The notes: a model not told the origin generated them from the letters alone. Shown: positions 46,243 through 55,808, numbered from the stretch's first letter. The stretch is 64,000 nt of DNA from an uncultured Flavobacterium sp. (GCF_946478785.1 NZ_CAMLDD010000009.1:62001-126000), one strand, 5' to 3'. Made by a program: numbers and translations.

Positions 46243-46797
46243 CTATTTCCATTTAATGTTACAGCCTATACTTGGTTTTTGAATGTCGTTTAGGGTTCTG
46301 TTATAGATTAAGGCATCTATAGCATTTCTCAGATCATTTCCGCTTAACGGAATTCCATTTCCGGGTCTTGAATCATCAAGTTGGCCTCGATAAAATAATC
46401 TGTCCTGATTATCAAATAAATAAAAATCAGGTGTACAGGCGGCATTATAAGCTTTAGCGACTTCTTGGGTTTCATCAAATAAATATGGAAAATCCATTTT
46501 ATTTTCAAAAGCAAATTCCCTCATCATTTCAGGAGAGTCCTGAGGATACCTTTTAACATCGCTGCTGGAGATAGCAAGTATTCCGATTCCCTGAACACGG
46601 TAGTCATTGGAAATCATAATAATTTCATTCAGTACATGAAGAACAAACGGACAATGATTACACATGAAAATAACCAAGGTTCCTTTAGTACCTTTCAAAT
46701 CCCGAAATGAATATTCATAATTTGAATTAGTATCTTTTAGATTGAAGTCGGGAGCAATTGTCCCAAGCGGAATCATATTTGAAGGAGTTTGTGCCAT
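46243..46797 (-). CDS. Thioredoxin-fold protein (AhpC/TSA, ResA-like)
   Basis: Thioredoxin-family protein of 184 residues. N-terminal MIPLGTIAPDFNLKDTNSN is typical of AhpC/TSA proteins. The active site is in VIFMCNHCPFVLHV, a CxxC with the NHCPF sequence that marks a distinct group of cytosolic redoxins. It has no signal peptide. Downstream it shows the CTPDFYLFDNQDRLFYRGQ cis-Pro segment. Redox partner and substrate are unknown. A -7 element TATTTTTG lies 21 bases upstream. Confidence 0.87.
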   Translation of the reverse strand: MAQTPSNMIPLGTIAPDFNLKDTNSNYEYSFRDLKGTKGTLVIFMCNHCPFVLHVLNEIIMISNDYRVQGIGILAISSSDVKRYPQDSPEMMREFAFENKMDFPYLFDETQEVAKAYNAACTPDFYLFDNQDRLFYRGQLDDSRPGNGIPLSGNDLRNAIDALIYNRTLNDIQKPSIGCNIKWK

Positions 46798-46817
46798 TTT
46801 TCCATGAATTAGTTATC

Positions 46818-46825
46818 CAAAAATA
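46818..46825 (-). promoter_or_regulatory. -7 promoter element TATTTTTG
   Basis: TAnnTTTG on the minus strand, 20 bases before the thioredoxin-fold gene. Confidence 0.5.
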
Positions 46826-46860
46826 ACCTTTAATTCTCTAAATGAGCGATGGCACTAATA

Positions 46861-46905
46861 AAAAATATCCAAAGAAATTGCTGTCAAGTTTATTTCTTTG
46901 GATAT
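46861..46905 (-). terminator. Rho-independent terminator of the hydrolase gene
   Basis: Perfect 14-bp arms ATATCCAAAGAAAT / ATTTCTTTGGATAT with a 13-base loop, followed by six T residues on the minus strand. It lies 10 bases after the stop at 46916. Confidence 0.92.
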
Positions 46906-46915
46906 CAATATGTGT

Positions 46916-47809
46916 TTATGAGTTTAAGAACTCAAGCAAATCCTGATTTAATTTATCTTTTTCAGTATAAAATAGTCCGTGTGGTGCGCCTTCGTAAATA
47001 ATGAAAGTGTTATTAGCTACGGCTGCAGCGGTTTTTTCTGAACTCAGTTCGATTGGAACATTTTTATCATCATCACCATGGATAATTAAAGTAGGAACTT
47101 TAATAGTTTGAAGTTCATCCCTGAAATCTGTATTTGATAAAGATTCAGCACATTTTAATGTTGCTCTTGGTGATGCTAATGAACATAAATTTCTGTAATA
47201 CTCAAGCAAAGGTGTGCTTAAAGGCTTATTTATAATGTTAACGCCAAAAAATGTTTTACCAAAATTTTCTAGGAATCCAATTCTATCCTCTCTTATTGCA
47301 GCTGCGGTTGCTTCTCCTTTCTCTTTTGGGCGTCCTTCAGGATTATCTTCAGTTTTGGCTAAAAAAGGAATAATGGATGAAATTAAGGCTGCTTTTGTAA
47401 CCCCTTTTCCTCCATGACGGCTAAAATAACGAACTACTTCACCACCTCCCATAGAAAAGCCGACAAGTGTGGTATTTTCTAATTGAAGCTGTTCAATAAT
47501 TGCATTTAAATCATCTGACAAAGTATCATAATCGTAACCGTCCCAAGGCTGGGATGACTTACCAAAACCACGACGGTCATAAGCAATAACCCTGTAATTA
47601 TTCTGCACTAAAAATTCAATTTGATATTCCCACATTTCATTAGAAAGAGGCCACCCATGAATTAAAATTACAGGTTTTCCTTTTCCATAATCTCTCACAT
47701 AAAGTTTTACATTTTGAGCAGTTTGAATATATTTATCTGTGTTTTGCAGCTGAATATCAAAATCTGAATCCATAAGTGTTAGATTAGTATTTGTAAGACT
47801 ATTTTCCAT
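46916..47809 (-). CDS. Alpha/beta hydrolase (non-haem chloroperoxidase-like)
   Basis: Alpha/beta hydrolase of 297 residues in the group often named non-haem chloroperoxidase or arylesterase. It shows LIHGWPLSNEMWEYQ (oxyanion loop), the elbow LVGFSMGGGEVVRYF (catalytic Ser), Asp in IIHGDDDKNVPIE and His in EGAPHGLFYT. An unusual N-terminal extension of about 25 polar residues precedes the domain, so the true start may be a few codons later. There is no signal peptide. Substrate unknown. Confidence 0.87.
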   Translation of the reverse strand: MENSLTNTNLTLMDSDFDIQLQNTDKYIQTAQNVKLYVRDYGKGKPVILIHGWPLSNEMWEYQIEFLVQNNYRVIAYDRRGFGKSSQPWDGYDYDTLSDDLNAIIEQLQLENTTLVGFSMGGGEVVRYFSRHGGKGVTKAALISSIIPFLAKTEDNPEGRPKEKGEATAAAIREDRIGFLENFGKTFFGVNIINKPLSTPLLEYYRNLCSLASPRATLKCAESLSNTDFRDELQTIKVPTLIIHGDDDKNVPIELSSEKTAAAVANNTFIIYEGAPHGLFYTEKDKLNQDLLEFLNS

Positions 47810-47909
47810 TCTATATCTTTTTAAGTTAGGCTTAATAATTTGATTTGTAAAATTAAAAGGACCACAAAAAAAAGGGTTATAGAATTAGGACTAACAATTA
47901 CAAAATTAA

Positions 47910-47917
47910 TACGTTTG
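47910..47917 (+). promoter_or_regulatory. -7 promoter element TACGTTTG
   Basis: TAnnTTTG element 20 bases before the csaA ATG, in the divergent interval 47810-47936. Confidence 0.55.
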
Positions 47918-47936
47918 CAAATAAACTATTGAAACA

Positions 47937-48272
47937 ATGGATTTAGCCTGGAAAGAATTTGAAAGAACCGATATGCGGGTCGGAACCATAATCGAAGTAA
48001 ATGATTTTCCTGAAGCAAGAAAACCTGCATACCAGCTTACTATCGATTTTGGAAAAGAAATAGGTATTCGAAAATCATCAGCTCAAATTACTAAACGATA
48101 TCAAAAAGAAGATTTGCTAAATCGTCAAGTAGTAGCTGTTGTAAATTTCCCGAAAAAGCAAATAGGAAAATTCATGAGCGAATGTCTGGTTTTGGGCGCT
48201 GTAGGCGAGGAGGGAGACGTAATTTTATTGACACCCGATTTTAAAATTGAAAATGGATTGAGGATTGGCTAG
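47937..48272 (+). CDS. csaA: tRNA-binding protein / chaperone CsaA
   Basis: OB-fold protein of 111 residues, complete for the CsaA family. Key segments are FERTDMRVGTIIEVNDFPEARKPAYQLTIDFG, IGIRKSSAQITKRY and VVAVVNFPKKQIGKFMSECLVLGA. CsaA has export-chaperone and tRNA-binding activity; the same domain closes bacterial methionyl-tRNA synthetases. It is a single gene with its own promoter and a strong downstream hairpin. Confidence 0.93.
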   Translation: MDLAWKEFERTDMRVGTIIEVNDFPEARKPAYQLTIDFGKEIGIRKSSAQITKRYQKEDLLNRQVVAVVNFPKKQIGKFMSECLVLGAVGEEGDVILLTPDFKIENGLRIG

Positions 48273-48291
48273 ATTTTAGTGGTCAGTATTA

Positions 48292-48346
48292 AGATTTTAG
48301 TGTTTAGTTACTCAAAATTAGATATAACTGAACACTAAAATCTGAA
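48292..48346. terminator. Long inverted repeat between convergent genes
   Basis: AGATTTTAGTGTTTAGTTA (48292-48310) pairs with TAACTGAACACTAAAATCT, one mismatch in 19, around a loop of about 14-17 bases. It lies between csaA (+) and the RBBP9-like gene (-) and could end both transcripts, although T runs are weak. Confidence 0.6.
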
Positions 48347-48352
48347 CACTAA

Positions 48353-48901
48353 TTACTCTTTGATCATGCTAATCAAATTCTGCAAAATCAACTGCCCTTC
48401 TTCCCAATATTGCAGATCAGAATCAGAATTGATATGCCCTTTCTGTCCCACGTTTACAAAATCACTTCCCCACATTTGAGCAAAATATTGTTTTCTTTCG
48501 AAAGAGGCATAGGGGTCGTTTTCGCTTGCAATAACAATTGACGGAAATGGTAATTTTGAAATTGGCATAGGAGAAAAATTCCGGACACTTTCAGGTGTGT
48601 GTTCAGGTGAATCAACATCAGCAGGGGCGACCAATAAAGCTCCAATGATGTTTTTGTTGGTATTTGTTTCTGCCCAATGCAATACTAAGGAAACAGCAAG
48701 GCTATGTGCTACTAAAATCGTTGGATGTTCGAGTTTGGATATTTCTTCGTTTAACCTTTCAAGCCATTCTTCCCGAACAGGTTCGTCCCAATTATCCTGA
48801 ACTAACCGAATGGAGTTTTCGAATTTTTTATGCCAAAAGGTCTGCCAGTGTTTATCTCCGGAGTTTCCTAATCCGGGTAATATTAATAAGTTTATTTGCA
48901 T
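48353..48901 (-). CDS. RBBP9/YdeN-family serine hydrolase
   Basis: Small alpha/beta hydrolase of 182 residues of the RBBP9/YdeN family. N-terminal INLLILPGLGNSGDKHWQTFW is diagnostic, the elbow is VAHSLAVSLVL (catalytic Ser), with Asp in SENDPYAS and His in VGQKGHINSDS. The start at 48901 (MQINLL) is used; the frame runs back to 48967, but this would overlap the previous gene by 47 bases and add a Lys-rich non-conserved tail. Substrate unknown. It is downstream of another hydrolase in the same direction (19-base gap). Confidence 0.88.
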   Translation of the reverse strand: MQINLLILPGLGNSGDKHWQTFWHKKFENSIRLVQDNWDEPVREEWLERLNEEISKLEHPTILVAHSLAVSLVLHWAETNTNKNIIGALLVAPADVDSPEHTPESVRNFSPMPISKLPFPSIVIASENDPYASFERKQYFAQMWGSDFVNVGQKGHINSDSDLQYWEEGQLILQNLISMIKE

Positions 48902-48920
48902 TGCCGCGGATTCACTTAGG

Positions 48921-49754
48921 TTATTTTTTTTTGGTTTGTTTTTCTTTTGTAATACGGTTAATCTCATTTACCAGTAAAGGAAAAGCAGGTTCGGCCATTC
49001 CGTGTCCATAACCGTCTAATTCATACAGTTTGGTTTCTTTATGTCCCACCAGTTTCATCATTCGTTCCATATAAGCGTTCTCTTCATATCGGCCTAACAT
49101 TTCAAGTTCACGATCTCCGGTAATTAACAAAATTGGAGGAGCATCAGCGCGAACATGATAAAGAGGCGCAAAAGCGTCAATAGTCGGTTGTTTTTCCGGA
49201 ATTCCATTTTCTCTTCTAATTTCAAAATGAGTAATGCATTGTCCGCTGAACGGAATTAATCCCGCAATTTTATTAGCATCAATGCCTTCTTTTTGGAGAT
49301 ATTTTTTTTCGAGGCCAGTCATCAAAGCTAAATAGGCGCCAGCAGAATGTCCTGATACAAAAATTTGCGTACTATCACCTCCATAATTTCCAATATTATT
49401 AAAAGTCCATGCGATTGCAGCTGCGGCGTCTTCAATGCATTTTGCAGCTTTCACTTTTGGAGATAATCTATAATTAACCCCAATAATAGCAAAGCCTTTA
49501 TTTTTTAATGCTTCAGGAATTTCTTTACTTCCACCGGTTAATCCTCCGCCATGAAACCAAACTATCGTAGAGAATCCTTTAGTATTTTTTGGGTAATAAA
49601 TATCCAAAACGCATCTTTCGTTAATATATGAATCAGATTTATTGGTTGTCGAATTGTAGTATTGGATATTCGATTTCGTTTCATATTCCATTTTTTGAGC
49701 AAAAGAGGAAAATCCAATAGTAAACAAACAAAGTAAAAGCGCTATTTTCTTCAT
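48921..49754 (-). CDS. Exported alpha/beta-hydrolase esterase (BD-FAE-like)
   Basis: Secreted esterase/lipase of 277 residues. Signal peptide about 1-19 (FSSFAQ). The oxyanion motif HGGGLTGG (about 69-76), elbow SGHSAGAYLAL (Ser about 137), Asp in LLITGDRELE and His in YGHGMAEP form the expected catalytic set of the bifunctional feruloyl/acetyl xylan esterase-like group. It follows a beta-glucosidase gene at 12 bases, suggesting joint work on plant or microbial glycans in the periplasm. Confidence 0.87.
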   Translation of the reverse strand: MKKIALLLCLFTIGFSSFAQKMEYETKSNIQYYNSTTNKSDSYINERCVLDIYYPKNTKGFSTIVWFHGGGLTGGSKEIPEALKNKGFAIIGVNYRLSPKVKAAKCIEDAAAAIAWTFNNIGNYGGDSTQIFVSGHSAGAYLALMTGLEKKYLQKEGIDANKIAGLIPFSGQCITHFEIRRENGIPEKQPTIDAFAPLYHVRADAPPILLITGDRELEMLGRYEENAYMERMMKLVGHKETKLYELDGYGHGMAEPAFPLLVNEINRITKEKQTKKK

Positions 49755-49766
49755 AATATAATTATT

Positions 49767-52031
49767 TTATTCAATTTTAAAATTACCTTCCAAACCATTT
49801 TCAGCATGCGAAGCAATCCAGACTTTAAAATCGCCTGGTTCTGTTTTTAGCTCCATTTTATCATTATAAAAGGCCAGCTCTGAAACAGGAATTGAGAATT
49901 GTATAGTTTTAGATTCTTTAGGTTTTAATTCGATTTGTATGAAATCTTTAAGTTCTCTTACAGGTCTTACAATGCTTCCTGTAATATCACGTACATATAA
50001 TTGAACTGTTTCTGTTCCGGTTGTGTTTCCTGTATTGGTAATAAGGGCAGAAACATTCAAGTTCTCCTTCTCATTGTTTTTAAGAGTTGCTTTTTCAATT
50101 TTTAAATTATCGTATGAAAAGCTTGTATAACTCAATCCAAATCCAAAAGGGAATTGTGGTTCATAACCTGCATCCAGATAGTGTGAATTATTTCCTAAAG
50201 AACTTTGCCAGGCTTCGACAGGAATATCCTGAATAGCTACAAAAGTTTTAGGATCTGCAGGTCTTCCGGTATTTGGGTGATTATAGTAAATAGGAATCTG
50301 TCCCACTTCTTTAGGCCAGGTTACAGGCAGTTTTCCTGATGGATTTGCTAATCCTAATAATACATCAGAAATTGCAGGGCCGGCCATTGTTCCAGGATGC
50401 CACGCCATAATTAGGGAATTTACTTTTGGCAAAACAGAGCCCAACGTAATTGGTCTTCCCGCCATCAGTATTACTACAATTGGCTTTCCTGTTTTTTGCA
50501 ATTCGGCGATTAATTTTTCTTGTAAGCCCGGTAAATTGATGTTGGCTCTTGAATGTGCTTCTCCTGAAAGAATAGCTTCTTCTCCTGCAAAAAATAAAAT
50601 TACATCTGATTTTTTAGCCTCTGCGACAGCAGCTGCAAAACCTTCTTCAGATAATGATCGGCTATGTGAAAGACCAGCCGAATAAAACACATTATTTTGT
50701 CCGAAACTATTTTGCAATGCTTTTAGAGGCGTTTGAGAATCTTCTTTGTTGCCATCAAAAGTCCATGTTCCTAATTGTTCTCTCGGGGCATCTGCCAATG
50801 GGCCAATAACAGCTATTTTTTGATTGGATTTTAAAGGCAGAATTTGTTTTTCGTTTTTTAATAAAACACAACTCTTAATGGCAGCATTTTTAGCCGTTTT
50901 TAAAGCATCGGCAGTTAATAATGAGAATCTTTCGCGCTCTTTAAAATAAGGATTTTCAAAAATCCCGACCCTGAATTTGATTCTAAGAATATTGCGTACC
51001 ATTTCATCTAATTGTTTTTCAGATATCTTCTTTTCAGCAATCAATGTTTTTAAATGATTGGCATACGATAAGCTGGTCATTTCCATGTCAAGTCCAGCCG
51101 AAGCAGACTTAAACGCAGCATCTTTTTCATCGGCCGCAAAACCATGTGGAATCATTTCAGTAACTGAATTCCAGTCACTTACGACAAATCCGTCGTATTT
51201 CCATTCCTCCCGTAGAATTTTTTTAAGCAGAAAATGGTTTCCGGAAGCAGGAATTCCATTCAGGTCGTTAAAAGAACTCATAAAAGTTGCTGCTCCTGCT
51301 TTTGCCGCTGTCTCAAAAGGCTTTAAATACACATTCCGAAGCAGGGATTCAGACATACTCACAGTATTGTAATCGCGTCCTCCTTCTGCCGCACCGTAAG
51401 CTGCAAAATGTTTGGCACAGGCCAAAATTTGTCCGGGAACTGAAGGATCATTACCTTGAAATCCCTTAACATAAGCAATTCCCAATCGTGATGCTAATAA
51501 AGGATCTTCGCCAGGTGATTCTGCAATTCTTCCCCAGCGGGCATCCCTTGCAATATCAACCATTGGTGCATAGGTCCAGTTAATGCATCTGGAGTAAGAT
51601 TCATTCGCTGCAATTTTTGATGTTTTTTCAACTAATTCCATATCCCATGAAGCGGCTAGTCCCAAAGGAATAGGGAATATAGTTTTATAGCCGTGAATGA
51701 CATCCCTGCCAAATAATAATGGAATATGGTTCGGACTTTCTTCTACAGCAATTTTTTGTATTTCAAGAACAAGATTGGGATCTGTCAGGTTTAAAATGGC
51801 ACCTACTAAACCTTTTCGAACATCATTTTTAAGTTCTTCAGATAAGCCCTTGCTTCGGCTTGAAGTACCTTTTAAACATGCCTGACCAATTTTTTGTTCC
51901 AAAGTCATGTTTTTTATGATTTTGTCAATTTTTTGATCAATTTTCAGATCTTGTTTCTGGCTGTAAGATATTGAAATTAGGGAAAGAAACGATAATAAAC
52001 AATATAGTGGGTTTTTGGTTAGTTTGTTCAC
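49767..52031 (-). CDS. bglX: Periplasmic beta-glucosidase, GH3 family
   Basis: Glycoside hydrolase family 3 enzyme of 754 residues. It has a signal peptide (about 1-24), the (beta/alpha)8 N-terminal domain with LLFGRDVIHGYKTIFPIPLGLAASWD (substrate pocket), KHFAAYGAAEGGRDYN, and the nucleophile Asp286 in GFVVSDWNSV. An alpha/beta-sandwich domain and a C-terminal fibronectin-III-like domain follow (TGNTTGTETVQLYVRDITGSIVRPVREL). It releases glucose from beta-linked oligosaccharides. It is followed by an exported esterase at 12 bases, a small sugar-degrading operon. Confidence 0.94.
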   Translation of the reverse strand: MNKLTKNPLYCLLSFLSLISISYSQKQDLKIDQKIDKIIKNMTLEQKIGQACLKGTSSRSKGLSEELKNDVRKGLVGAILNLTDPNLVLEIQKIAVEESPNHIPLLFGRDVIHGYKTIFPIPLGLAASWDMELVEKTSKIAANESYSRCINWTYAPMVDIARDARWGRIAESPGEDPLLASRLGIAYVKGFQGNDPSVPGQILACAKHFAAYGAAEGGRDYNTVSMSESLLRNVYLKPFETAAKAGAATFMSSFNDLNGIPASGNHFLLKKILREEWKYDGFVVSDWNSVTEMIPHGFAADEKDAAFKSASAGLDMEMTSLSYANHLKTLIAEKKISEKQLDEMVRNILRIKFRVGIFENPYFKERERFSLLTADALKTAKNAAIKSCVLLKNEKQILPLKSNQKIAVIGPLADAPREQLGTWTFDGNKEDSQTPLKALQNSFGQNNVFYSAGLSHSRSLSEEGFAAAVAEAKKSDVILFFAGEEAILSGEAHSRANINLPGLQEKLIAELQKTGKPIVVILMAGRPITLGSVLPKVNSLIMAWHPGTMAGPAISDVLLGLANPSGKLPVTWPKEVGQIPIYYNHPNTGRPADPKTFVAIQDIPVEAWQSSLGNNSHYLDAGYEPQFPFGFGLSYTSFSYDNLKIEKATLKNNEKENLNVSALITNTGNTTGTETVQLYVRDITGSIVRPVRELKDFIQIELKPKESKTIQFSIPVSELAFYNDKMELKTEPGDFKVWIASHAENGLEGNFKIE

Positions 52032-52055
52032 GGTTAGTTTTTTAGTTTAAATATA

Positions 52056-52088
52056 TAAAAAAAGTCCAAAATGCAGAACATTTTGGAC
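52056..52088 (-). terminator. Rho-independent terminator after the PUR/DUF3276 gene
   Basis: GTCCAAAAT / ATTTTGGAC arms (52064-52072, 52080-52088), 7-base loop, then T7 on the minus strand. It separates the DUF3276 gene from bglX. Confidence 0.9.
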
Positions 52089-52113
52089 CCGTACTTTTTA
52101 AAAGCTATTTTGA

Positions 52114-52500
52114 CTAAATATCATCAAAATCAATATTTGTAAAACTAGATACCTGATGATCTTCAGTTTTGTCAGTGCTGTATTCTTTTTTAAAATCTTT
52201 TTGATGTCTTTCAGAAATCACCTCTTCACCCTTGTGGTTCAGGACATAAGAAGTCATTTCTTCTAGTATTTCGGCAAAAGCACTAAAATCTTCCTTGTAC
52301 AGGTAAATTTTATGTTTTTTAAAATGAAAAGAACCGTCTTCTTCAGTAAATTTTTTACTTTCTGTAATCGTGATATAATAATCGTCAGCTTTAGTCGCTC
52401 TTACATCAAAGAAATAAGTTCTTCTTCCTGCTCGTAATACTTTAGAAAAAATCTCTTCTTTTTCTAACATGTCATTTTCTCTCATAATACGTTCTATCAT
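52114..52500 (-). CDS. PUR-family DNA/RNA-binding protein (DUF3276)
   Basis: Nucleic-acid-binding protein of 128 residues specific to Bacteroidota. The PUR-type beta-sheet is seen in EIFSKVLRAGRRTYFFDVRATKADDYYITITESKK and SFHFKKHKIYLYKEDFSAF, with an acidic disordered tail. The ATG at 52500 is used; the frame starts eight codons upstream with a non-ATG codon. PUR proteins bind single-stranded purine-rich DNA or RNA. The precise cell role is unknown. It follows the ABC exporter's neighbourhood but reads in its own unit ending at a strong terminator. Confidence 0.88.
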   Translation of the reverse strand: MIERIMRENDMLEKEEIFSKVLRAGRRTYFFDVRATKADDYYITITESKKFTEEDGSFHFKKHKIYLYKEDFSAFAEILEEMTSYVLNHKGEEVISERHQKDFKKEYSTDKTEDHQVSSFTNIDFDDI

Positions 52501-52555
52501 TTTTTGGGAATTAATAGTACTCAAAAATCATAAAAAAATATCTATTACGCAACAA

Positions 52556-54334
52556 TTAAAGTAATTCTTTTTCTGAAAGTTGTTTTAAATATAACGATGA
52601 ATAATAGCCTTCCTGATTTATTAATTGATTATGAGTGCCTTGTTGTATGATTTTGCCATCTTCTAAAATGATAATTTTGTCAGCATTTTTTGCTGATGAA
52701 ATACGATGGCTTACTATAATGGTCGTTTTGTCCTTGCAGATTTCAAATAAATTATTCAGAATCGTTTCTTCGGTTTCTGTATCAACAGCTGACAAGCAAT
52801 CATCAAAAAGCAAAATGGCGGGATCTTTAATAATGGCCCGTGCAATAGATACACGCTGTTTTTGCCCTCCCGAAAGCGTAATACCTCTTTCTCCTAAAAC
52901 TGTATCATATTGTTTGTTGAAAGTAATGATATTGTCATGAACAACAGCATTTTTGGCAGCCTGGATTACCTCTTCATCTGTTGCGTTTTGATGGCCAAAT
53001 TTGATATTATTTTTAATTGTATCCGAAAATAGAAAAGCATCCTGAGGCACAATCCCGATGTTGTTACGAAGATCATTTAGATTTACATTACTGATTTCGT
53101 TTTCATCAATCGTGATTCTTCCTTCAGTGACATCATATAATCTTGAAATAAGGGATAGAATAGTTGATTTACCGGAACCGGTTTTTCCTAAAATGGCCAG
53201 TGTTTCCCCTTTTTTTACTGTAAAGGTTACATTTTTTAACGCTTCAATATTGGTATCTTCGTAAGTGTAACTCACATTCTCGAAAGAAATCGAACCCTGA
53301 ATGTCTGAAGGATCCTCATTATTGTTTTTAATTTCAGGTTCAATTTTCAAAAATTCATTCAACCGTTTTTGAGAGGCTTCAGCCTCCTGAACCATTGATG
53401 AAACCCATCCTAACGAAGCAACAGGCCAGGTCAGCATGTTTACATACAAAATAAATTCGGCAATAGTTCCAATATTCGGTATGGTTCCGTTTATATACAT
53501 CACGCCTCCAAAATAAATGACAACCAAATTACTGATTCCAATTAAAGCGATCATTAAAGGACCGAACAGTGACTGTACTTTAGCCAAATCCAGACTTTTC
53601 TTTTTGCTTTCATCGGCAAGAGCCACCATATTAGTCTGATGCTGATTTTCTAATGAATAGGCTTTAATGACACGGATTCCAGAGAATATTTCCTGGGAAA
53701 AACTCGAAACTTTCGATAAATACTGTTGAAAAGTGGTGCTTCGTTTATTGATTTCTGAACTCAGTTTAAAAATGCAATAGGAAAGAACCGGTAAAGGCAA
53801 AATAGTATATAATGTGAGTAAAGGAGAAACATTGTACATATATAGGATAACGATCGCAAACCGAATGACTGTATTTATTGTATACATTACAGCCGGTCCA
53901 ACATACATTCGGACTTTTGAAACGTCTTCGCTGATTCGGCTCATTAAATCTCCGGTGCGGTTTTGTTTATAGAAATTCTGTGACAGGTTTTCATATTGTT
54001 TGAAAACTTCATTTTTCAAATCAAACTCAATATGTCGCGACATGACAATTAAAGTCTGGCGCATTAAAAAGGTCAAAAATCCCGCAACTATCGCACTTCC
54101 TATAATCAACAGGACATTATGAATCAGATCGTCCTTATAATAATTGATAATAATTGATGATTTTCGATCGGCTTCTGATAATTTTAGAAACCTTTCAATA
54201 GTATCAAAAGACTGGCTGACCAGCTTTGGCGTGAATAAGAAAAAAATTTGTGCGATTATAGTGATTAAAATTCCAAAGGAAAAATGATATTTATATTTAA
54301 TGAAATATTTGTTTAAATAGCTTAATTCTTTCAT
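52556..54334 (-). CDS. ABC exporter, fused permease and ATPase
   Basis: Half-size ABC exporter of 592 residues, acting as a homodimer or heterodimer in the inner membrane. Six membrane helices are at about 17-320. The ATPase has Walker A GKTGSGKST (383-391), the LSGGQKQRVSIARA signature and Walker B AILLFDDCLSAVD. The Walker B Glu is replaced by Asp (FDDCLS rather than FDEATS), a change seen in some degenerate sites of heterodimeric exporters. Substrate is unknown (lipid, drug or peptide). Confidence 0.92.
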   Translation of the reverse strand: MKELSYLNKYFIKYKYHFSFGILITIIAQIFFLFTPKLVSQSFDTIERFLKLSEADRKSSIIINYYKDDLIHNVLLIIGSAIVAGFLTFLMRQTLIVMSRHIEFDLKNEVFKQYENLSQNFYKQNRTGDLMSRISEDVSKVRMYVGPAVMYTINTVIRFAIVILYMYNVSPLLTLYTILPLPVLSYCIFKLSSEINKRSTTFQQYLSKVSSFSQEIFSGIRVIKAYSLENQHQTNMVALADESKKKSLDLAKVQSLFGPLMIALIGISNLVVIYFGGVMYINGTIPNIGTIAEFILYVNMLTWPVASLGWVSSMVQEAEASQKRLNEFLKIEPEIKNNNEDPSDIQGSISFENVSYTYEDTNIEALKNVTFTVKKGETLAILGKTGSGKSTILSLISRLYDVTEGRITIDENEISNVNLNDLRNNIGIVPQDAFLFSDTIKNNIKFGHQNATDEEVIQAAKNAVVHDNIITFNKQYDTVLGERGITLSGGQKQRVSIARAIIKDPAILLFDDCLSAVDTETEETILNNLFEICKDKTTIIVSHRISSAKNADKIIILEDGKIIQQGTHNQLINQEGYYSSLYLKQLSEKELL

Positions 54335-54536
54335 TTTTTTAAGAGATTCAATGTTGAAATGATTTGGTTTTTTAAATTATATTCCATTATAATTAAGAGA
54401 AGATATATTCAATTAAAACAAATCAATTGTAATATTGTTATTTTAGGGATAAAAAATTAGCATATATTTATTTTTTATTTATTTTTGATATGTCTTTTTG
54501 ACGAATTCATAATTATAACAAATAAACAGTAACGCT

Positions 54537-55646
54537 ATGGATGCAACTTTTGCAACTGGAAAGGAACTTCAAAAAATGGATCCGGTTTTTGGTCAGTTAT
54601 CTTTTGATGATCACGAACAAATTGTATTTTGCAATGACAAAGATACAGGTTTAAAAGCAATTATTGGTATTCATAATTCGGTTATGGGGCCAGCTTTAGG
54701 CGGAACCAGAATGTGGAATTATAATACCGAATGGGAAGCTCTTAACGATGTTTTGCGCCTTTCAAGAGGTATGACTTATAAATCTGCTATCACCGGACTG
54801 AATATTGGTGGGGGAAAAGCTGTAATTATTGGTGATGCTAAAACGCAAAAAACACCTGAATTGATGCGTAAGTTTGGTGAATTTGTTCATTCTTTAAGCG
54901 GAAGATATATTACGGCAGAAGATGTTGGAATGGAAACGAAAGACATGGACACAGTAAGAGACGTAACGCCTTATGTAACGGGTATTTCTGAAGAAAGAGG
55001 CGGATCTGGAAATCCTTCTCCAATCACTGCTTATGGTGTTTATTTAGGAATGAAAGCGGCTGCAAAAAGCCAGTTTGGTTCTGATGTTTTAGATGGTAAA
55101 AAAGTTCTGGTTCAGGGAATTGGCCATGTGGGTGAAGCTTTGGTAGAATATTTAACTAAAGAAGGAGCACTGGTTACCATTGCTGATATCAACGAAGAAA
55201 AATTATACGAAGTAGCAAAAAAATATAACGCGACAATTTTTACTGGTGAAGATTTATACAGTGCTGATGTTGATATTTATGCACCATGCGCAATGGGAGC
55301 AACTATTAATGATAATACGGTAAACAAAATCAAAGCAAAAGTAATTGCCGGTGCTGCCAACAATCAGTTAGCTGATGAGAATATTCACGGACCAAGATTA
55401 CAGGAAAGAGGTATTTTATATGCTCCCGATTTCCTAATCAACGCTGGTGGAATTATCAATGTTTATGCAGAATTAGAACATTATGGTAAAGCTGAAATCA
55501 TGAGCAAAACTGAAAATATCTACAACACAACCTTAGAAATTATCGATTATGCTGTGAAAAACGGAATGACAACACACAAAGCAGCACTTACTATTGCTCA
55601 AAACCGTATCGATTTGCGAAAAATCGAAAACAGCAAAAAAAGTTAA
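54537..55646 (+). CDS. Leu/Phe/Val-type amino acid dehydrogenase
   Basis: NAD-dependent amino acid dehydrogenase of 369 residues of the Glu/Leu/Phe/Val family, with the length of leucine dehydrogenases. The N-terminal domain shows GPALGGTRMW and the catalytic lysine region MTYKSAITGLNIGGGKAVI; the Rossmann part has VLVQGIGHVGEALVEYL and the C-terminal NAGGIINVYAELE. It oxidatively deaminates branched-chain amino acids to 2-oxoacids. It has a 202-base upstream gap and a terminator downstream. Confidence 0.93.
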   Translation: MDATFATGKELQKMDPVFGQLSFDDHEQIVFCNDKDTGLKAIIGIHNSVMGPALGGTRMWNYNTEWEALNDVLRLSRGMTYKSAITGLNIGGGKAVIIGDAKTQKTPELMRKFGEFVHSLSGRYITAEDVGMETKDMDTVRDVTPYVTGISEERGGSGNPSPITAYGVYLGMKAAAKSQFGSDVLDGKKVLVQGIGHVGEALVEYLTKEGALVTIADINEEKLYEVAKKYNATIFTGEDLYSADVDIYAPCAMGATINDNTVNKIKAKVIAGAANNQLADENIHGPRLQERGILYAPDFLINAGGIINVYAELEHYGKAEIMSKTENIYNTTLEIIDYAVKNGMTTHKAALTIAQNRIDLRKIENSKKS

Positions 55647-55711
55647 GCAACAGCATACATATGAAATTTCGATAAGAGTTTCATTTGAATAAAAATTTTG
55701 AATTAGTATAA

Positions 55712-55750
55712 AAGCCTAAAAAAAACGTTATTGTTTTTTTGGGCTTTTTT
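55712..55750 (+). terminator. Rho-independent terminator
   Basis: AAAGCC...AAAAAAAC / GTTTTTTT...GGCTTT with a 6-base loop and a T run, after the amino acid dehydrogenase. Confidence 0.85.
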
Positions 55751-55808
55751 GGTTTTTAAAAAGTTCGTTTTTTATGCTTTTAAATTTTATTATCATCTGT
55801 TAAATTCT

